The notes under the pieces were generated by a model. The model saw only the letters and a list, made by a program, of their open reading frames with translations, had not been told where the DNA came from and ran no database searches. 41,810 nucleotides of DNA from a virus. Made by a program: the position numbers and the translations under genes. The first letter of the stretch is position 1. Each line of letters starts with the position of its first letter. Shown here piece after piece: positions 40,201 to 41,810 of this stretch. The DNA is taken from positions 1-41,810 of the IMG/VR virus record IMGVR_UViG_3300044971_003230. One strand, written 5' to 3'.

Positions 40201-41810
40201 TCGGCGGAGGCACCGCCCTGGCGACCGAAGCGCTCAACAGGTCCAGCATGCGCGAAGCGCTGCTCGCCGAGGATGTCGCCGCAGCCGAGGGGGAAATCGA
40301 CCTCTACAGCGACGACCGATACGACGAGGCAACCAACGACCAGATCCGCAACCGCGCCTCCTTGGCCCTCGCCATTGCCCGCGGAGTCGACCTCAACACC
40401 ATCGACGAATCCATCCTCAACGCAGCTGGATGGACGCGCCGTGACACGTCCGGAGTCACCAGGGCTGACGGCAGCCTGACCAAGCTGAAAGACTACACCG
40501 GCCCCAACATGCTGGATGTGGACAGCAACGGCCGCATCAAACTGGACGCCAAATATGCCGAGAAGCTCAAGGAGCACATGCCCGTGCTGGCTGGCCTGGT
40601 CAGCAAAAAGCACACCGACTGGCACACGCCCGGCAAGATTGAGGACACCGAGCAGTCCTCGACAAACATTTCCCCAGCATCGCCCGCCACCGGACCAACC
40701 GCCGCTTCCTCGGGGGAGGTAAGCGCGGCAAAACCGGTGCCAGGCACCCGTGGAACATCCGGCCAGGGACCGGTGAAGGCGGCGGAGAGCGCCCGAAGGA
40801 CAGTACAGACGCCGGTGACGGCGCCTGCTCCCAAGGCTGGGGGGTCGGCTTCGCCTGCCGCCCCTCCGGCCGCTCCCATCGACCCTGCCACACAGCAGAA
40901 GGAGCGCATCCGGGCCCAGATGCCGTGGGCCGCCGACCCCACAGACCCACGCCCGCAACGCGCATGGGAAGTGGCAAATCACCTCGAAATGGCAGGTCTC
41001 CCACGCGACCAAGCCGAAGCCGTGGCCATCGAGCACGTCAAAAAGAACGGCATCATCGGGAAATCGGTTAACGAACAGGTCACCAGCGATCAGTTCACAT
41101 CCACGCTGGATGAACTTGGCGCCACAGGTGACCGCACGACCCGCGCCGGCACCGAACCGCTGAAAATTACCAAGGCTCCAGCAAACCAGCAATCAGCCAA
41201 AAACACCCAGGAATCAACGCCTGCCACCGACCACCCCGTGCTCGCGCTATTTGCCACGGTTGCTCATGGCAAACAGGAAACCACTCTCAGGCAGCACGGA
41301 GCCAGCATCCAGGTCGTGGAGACTGAGGCACAAGCCGAAGCCATACTGGGCTCGCCGCTCAAGAAAAAAGGCCGCAAAGCCGTCACCGCCTTAGTCGACG
41401 GCAAGCCTGTGGTGATTTTCATTGCCACCAATATCCAGCAGCTGCCAGGCGGTGATATGAAATCCGTGATGAGCGAGGAATTCCATCACGCCGCTGCTTT
41501 ACTGGTCCTACAGAACAACCCAGAACTGCTGGCACAGGCGCAGGCAGAAGCAGCCAACCTGCCCAAGGGTAATGCAATCTACAACGGCTGGGACAATCTG
41601 AGCCCGACGGCCAAAGTCATTGAGGCAGCCGCAGCGTATGCGGCCGGTAAATGGACCCCAGGTCAAAGCTCCGCCATCCGTCGCCTCATGGACAGTATCA
41701 TCCAATACCTCGGCGAGGTGTTCGGCATGAATGCCACTGAGGCTCAGACAGCGGCCGCAGATGCCATCCGTCGTCTGGCTGACAACGCCAGCGCCCTGCT
41801 TTCCAGCAGC
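37248..41810 (+). CDS. Giant virion-associated/ejection-type protein (3' end outside window)
   Basis: At least 1521 residues without a stop. Residues ~1-300 and ~420-620 are charged coiled coils (EEQAKEQARAEKEMARKRERR). Residues ~757-885 and ~918-988 are Gly/Ala-rich and hydrophobic (LIPQLAPIMIGGGLLAATG; ALSVGAIGGGTALATEAL), the type of membrane-active stretch found in internal ejection proteins. A Pro/Ser/Thr-rich linker (~1150-1230) follows. Near residue 1408, MSEEFHH (Glu1410-Glu-Phe-His-His1414) resembles a reversed zincin/metalloprotease site of large polyvalent phage proteins; this is a weak call. If it ends just past the window, the portal gene may follow on a circular map. Confidence 0.6.
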   Translation, partial: MPNEIDAALASFRPDPEALKNSRLRRRKSDEELIREGYEEQSKLIEEQAKEQARAEKEMARKRERRAKEQARMEEDRAKADIDAANDQNKPIYRREGRPTYTDSAGRVRPVHDDATWADMQKQKKLEEEQKAQAKADAAFRKAESVRLNKESNAIEDDVARFKTAGHIASQAVQAKAAEITTLNNQIKNLEDAAASEADLARLDSLRSRRDTAIEEKAALENNERTIGIARTNRELELAPEQRKIEQQRAGLPIMTAPRLDAVKSAAIDVPNPSPEPASADPTRTAAVLRDHITLLREKGDFERADALERRLTDPEGWNAEQAAFRAGATAEQLQQTIESQATEITARAASLRQNYDALKASQQQYVTLLDKARSDNEQLLAGTYSDGDVVEVQTVDGQTERWHKGALGTYQQAAEGLRRWEAENRGKIDLLDVDRQQLQIDASNLDKHQKALAYKGREQQRNLDAERATALNKLRSEPGMAPFADEIDAEVTSIRQRTADISRKYSDPALRSSAMKALDEELRATRTDRQQRMQAVQDSAKDLYESFGKNLNITDWANDESVGKGGSIDLAGEARRRGFTEEEGRRILDMARKSDWTRPMVGEAAKGNDYGPDIATGIGNALAYLTGNDTVAEPSRNLPDGSLSINPALWLDEKAYMKAASEAATGKDAKDQARKVFPKLQEMAAAAMVSQLETELKLPGLPDFNTWRTEFLQANQENARKPLAQQALAYLKDMKARNPGSQAVDSLARNLTKGLLDLGSTLYGAALLATGSESVGRLAQDSNALAQSAIAAGDQKTSIDGTLLRAGNLTAQLIPQLAPIMIGGGLLAATGRISPMLGASILSGTQTAGLQEGSSYTALRAKGLTHKQAYERTWAPALTSGIMTGLLTFLGGKTGGEAALAGLMNKAGREAARNALRKSVSSVGGLLKTIGANAAGEIAEEVPDELFSQISEAIATEGPRANLAPVIDSFVRSLPELALSVGAIGGGTALATEALNRSSMREALLAEDVAAAEGEIDLYSDDRYDEATNDQIRNRASLALAIARGVDLNTIDESILNAAGWTRRDTSGVTRADGSLTKLKDYTGPNMLDVDSNGRIKLDAKYAEKLKEHMPVLAGLVSKKHTDWHTPGKIEDTEQSSTNISPASPATGPTAASSGEVSAAKPVPGTRGTSGQGPVKAAESARRTVQTPVTAPAPKAGGSASPAAPPAAPIDPATQQKERIRAQMPWAADPTDPRPQRAWEVANHLEMAGLPRDQAEAVAIEHVKKNGIIGKSVNEQVTSDQFTSTLDELGATGDRTTRAGTEPLKITKAPANQQSAKNTQESTPATDHPVLALFATVAHGKQETTLRQHGASIQVVETEAQAEAILGSPLKKKGRKAVTALVDGKPVVIFIATNIQQLPGGDMKSVMSEEFHHAAALLVLQNNPELLAQAQAEAANLPKGNAIYNGWDNLSPTAKVIEAAAAYAAGKWTPGQSSAIRRLMDSIIQYLGEVFGMNATEAQTAAADAIRRLADNASALLSSS

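Noticed and set aside
1-41810. tRNA genes, CRISPR arrays, insertion sequences and transposases
   Set aside because: No cloverleaf with conserved T-loop, no evenly spaced direct repeats with spacers, and no DDE or serine transposase motif were found by eye; the 24038 element was considered as a tRNA and does not fit.

Overview
The window is a continuous stretch of a tailed, temperate bacteriophage (or prophage) genome. It is GC-rich, densely packed, and reads almost entirely on the + strand; the only convincing - strand gene is the phage repressor. Start codons are rarely preceded by a purine-rich Shine-Dalgarno sequence and are instead led by C/A-rich tracts such as CACCATG or CCCCATG. Together with a secreted SHD1-like/coiled-coil protein, this points to a host lineage with mostly non-Shine-Dalgarno initiation. 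A Verrucomicrobiota-like host is my best guess, but this is low-confidence inference.

Layout. 1-13.5 kb, virion and lysis: C-terminal part of a portal protein, small virion proteins, an FN3 protein, a fibre-like protein, a lysis cassette (membrane-anchored coiled coil, lipoprotein, GHSNG alpha/beta hydrolase, YkuD-like Cys enzyme), a scaffold-like protein, a major capsid protein of N4 gp56 type, and three head-tail/tail proteins. 13.5-19.3 kb: winged-helix protein, RusA-like resolvase broken by an apparent frameshift, secreted protein, terminase small subunit candidate, and a GT9 glycosyltransferase with an MptE/DUF115-like partner. 19.3-20.1 kb, immunity switch: XRE repressor facing rightward early genes across mirrored operators. 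20.1-22.6 kb: ten very small early genes. 22.6-31.7 kb, DNA metabolism: DUF2303 protein, replication initiator with an origin-like repeat array inside its gene, DnaC-like loader, DEDD exonuclease, Dcm-type methyltransferase and PD-(D/E)XK nuclease. 31.7-34.1 kb: attP-like region, tyrosine integrase and small genes. 34.1-41.8 kb: terminase large subunit, two helical proteins and a giant ORF that runs off the window. Since the window opens inside portal and closes just downstream of terminase, the two ends may be near neighbours on a circular or permuted genome.

Two non-coding signals tie the map together. A palindrome, GGTTTGAC-N5-GTCAAACC with a conserved (T/C)ACAC centre, occurs about eleven times, always in the same orientation and nearly always within about 30 nt of a start codon. 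It is a candidate phage-wide control site. A 95-nt element at 24038-24132, just after the DUF2303 gene, folds by eye into a compact three-way junction with two arms of near-identical architecture and is a candidate new phage RNA. No intergenic stretch exceeds 300 nt; the longest (31686-31971) is the presumed attachment region. I see no tRNA, rRNA, CRISPR array or insertion sequence.
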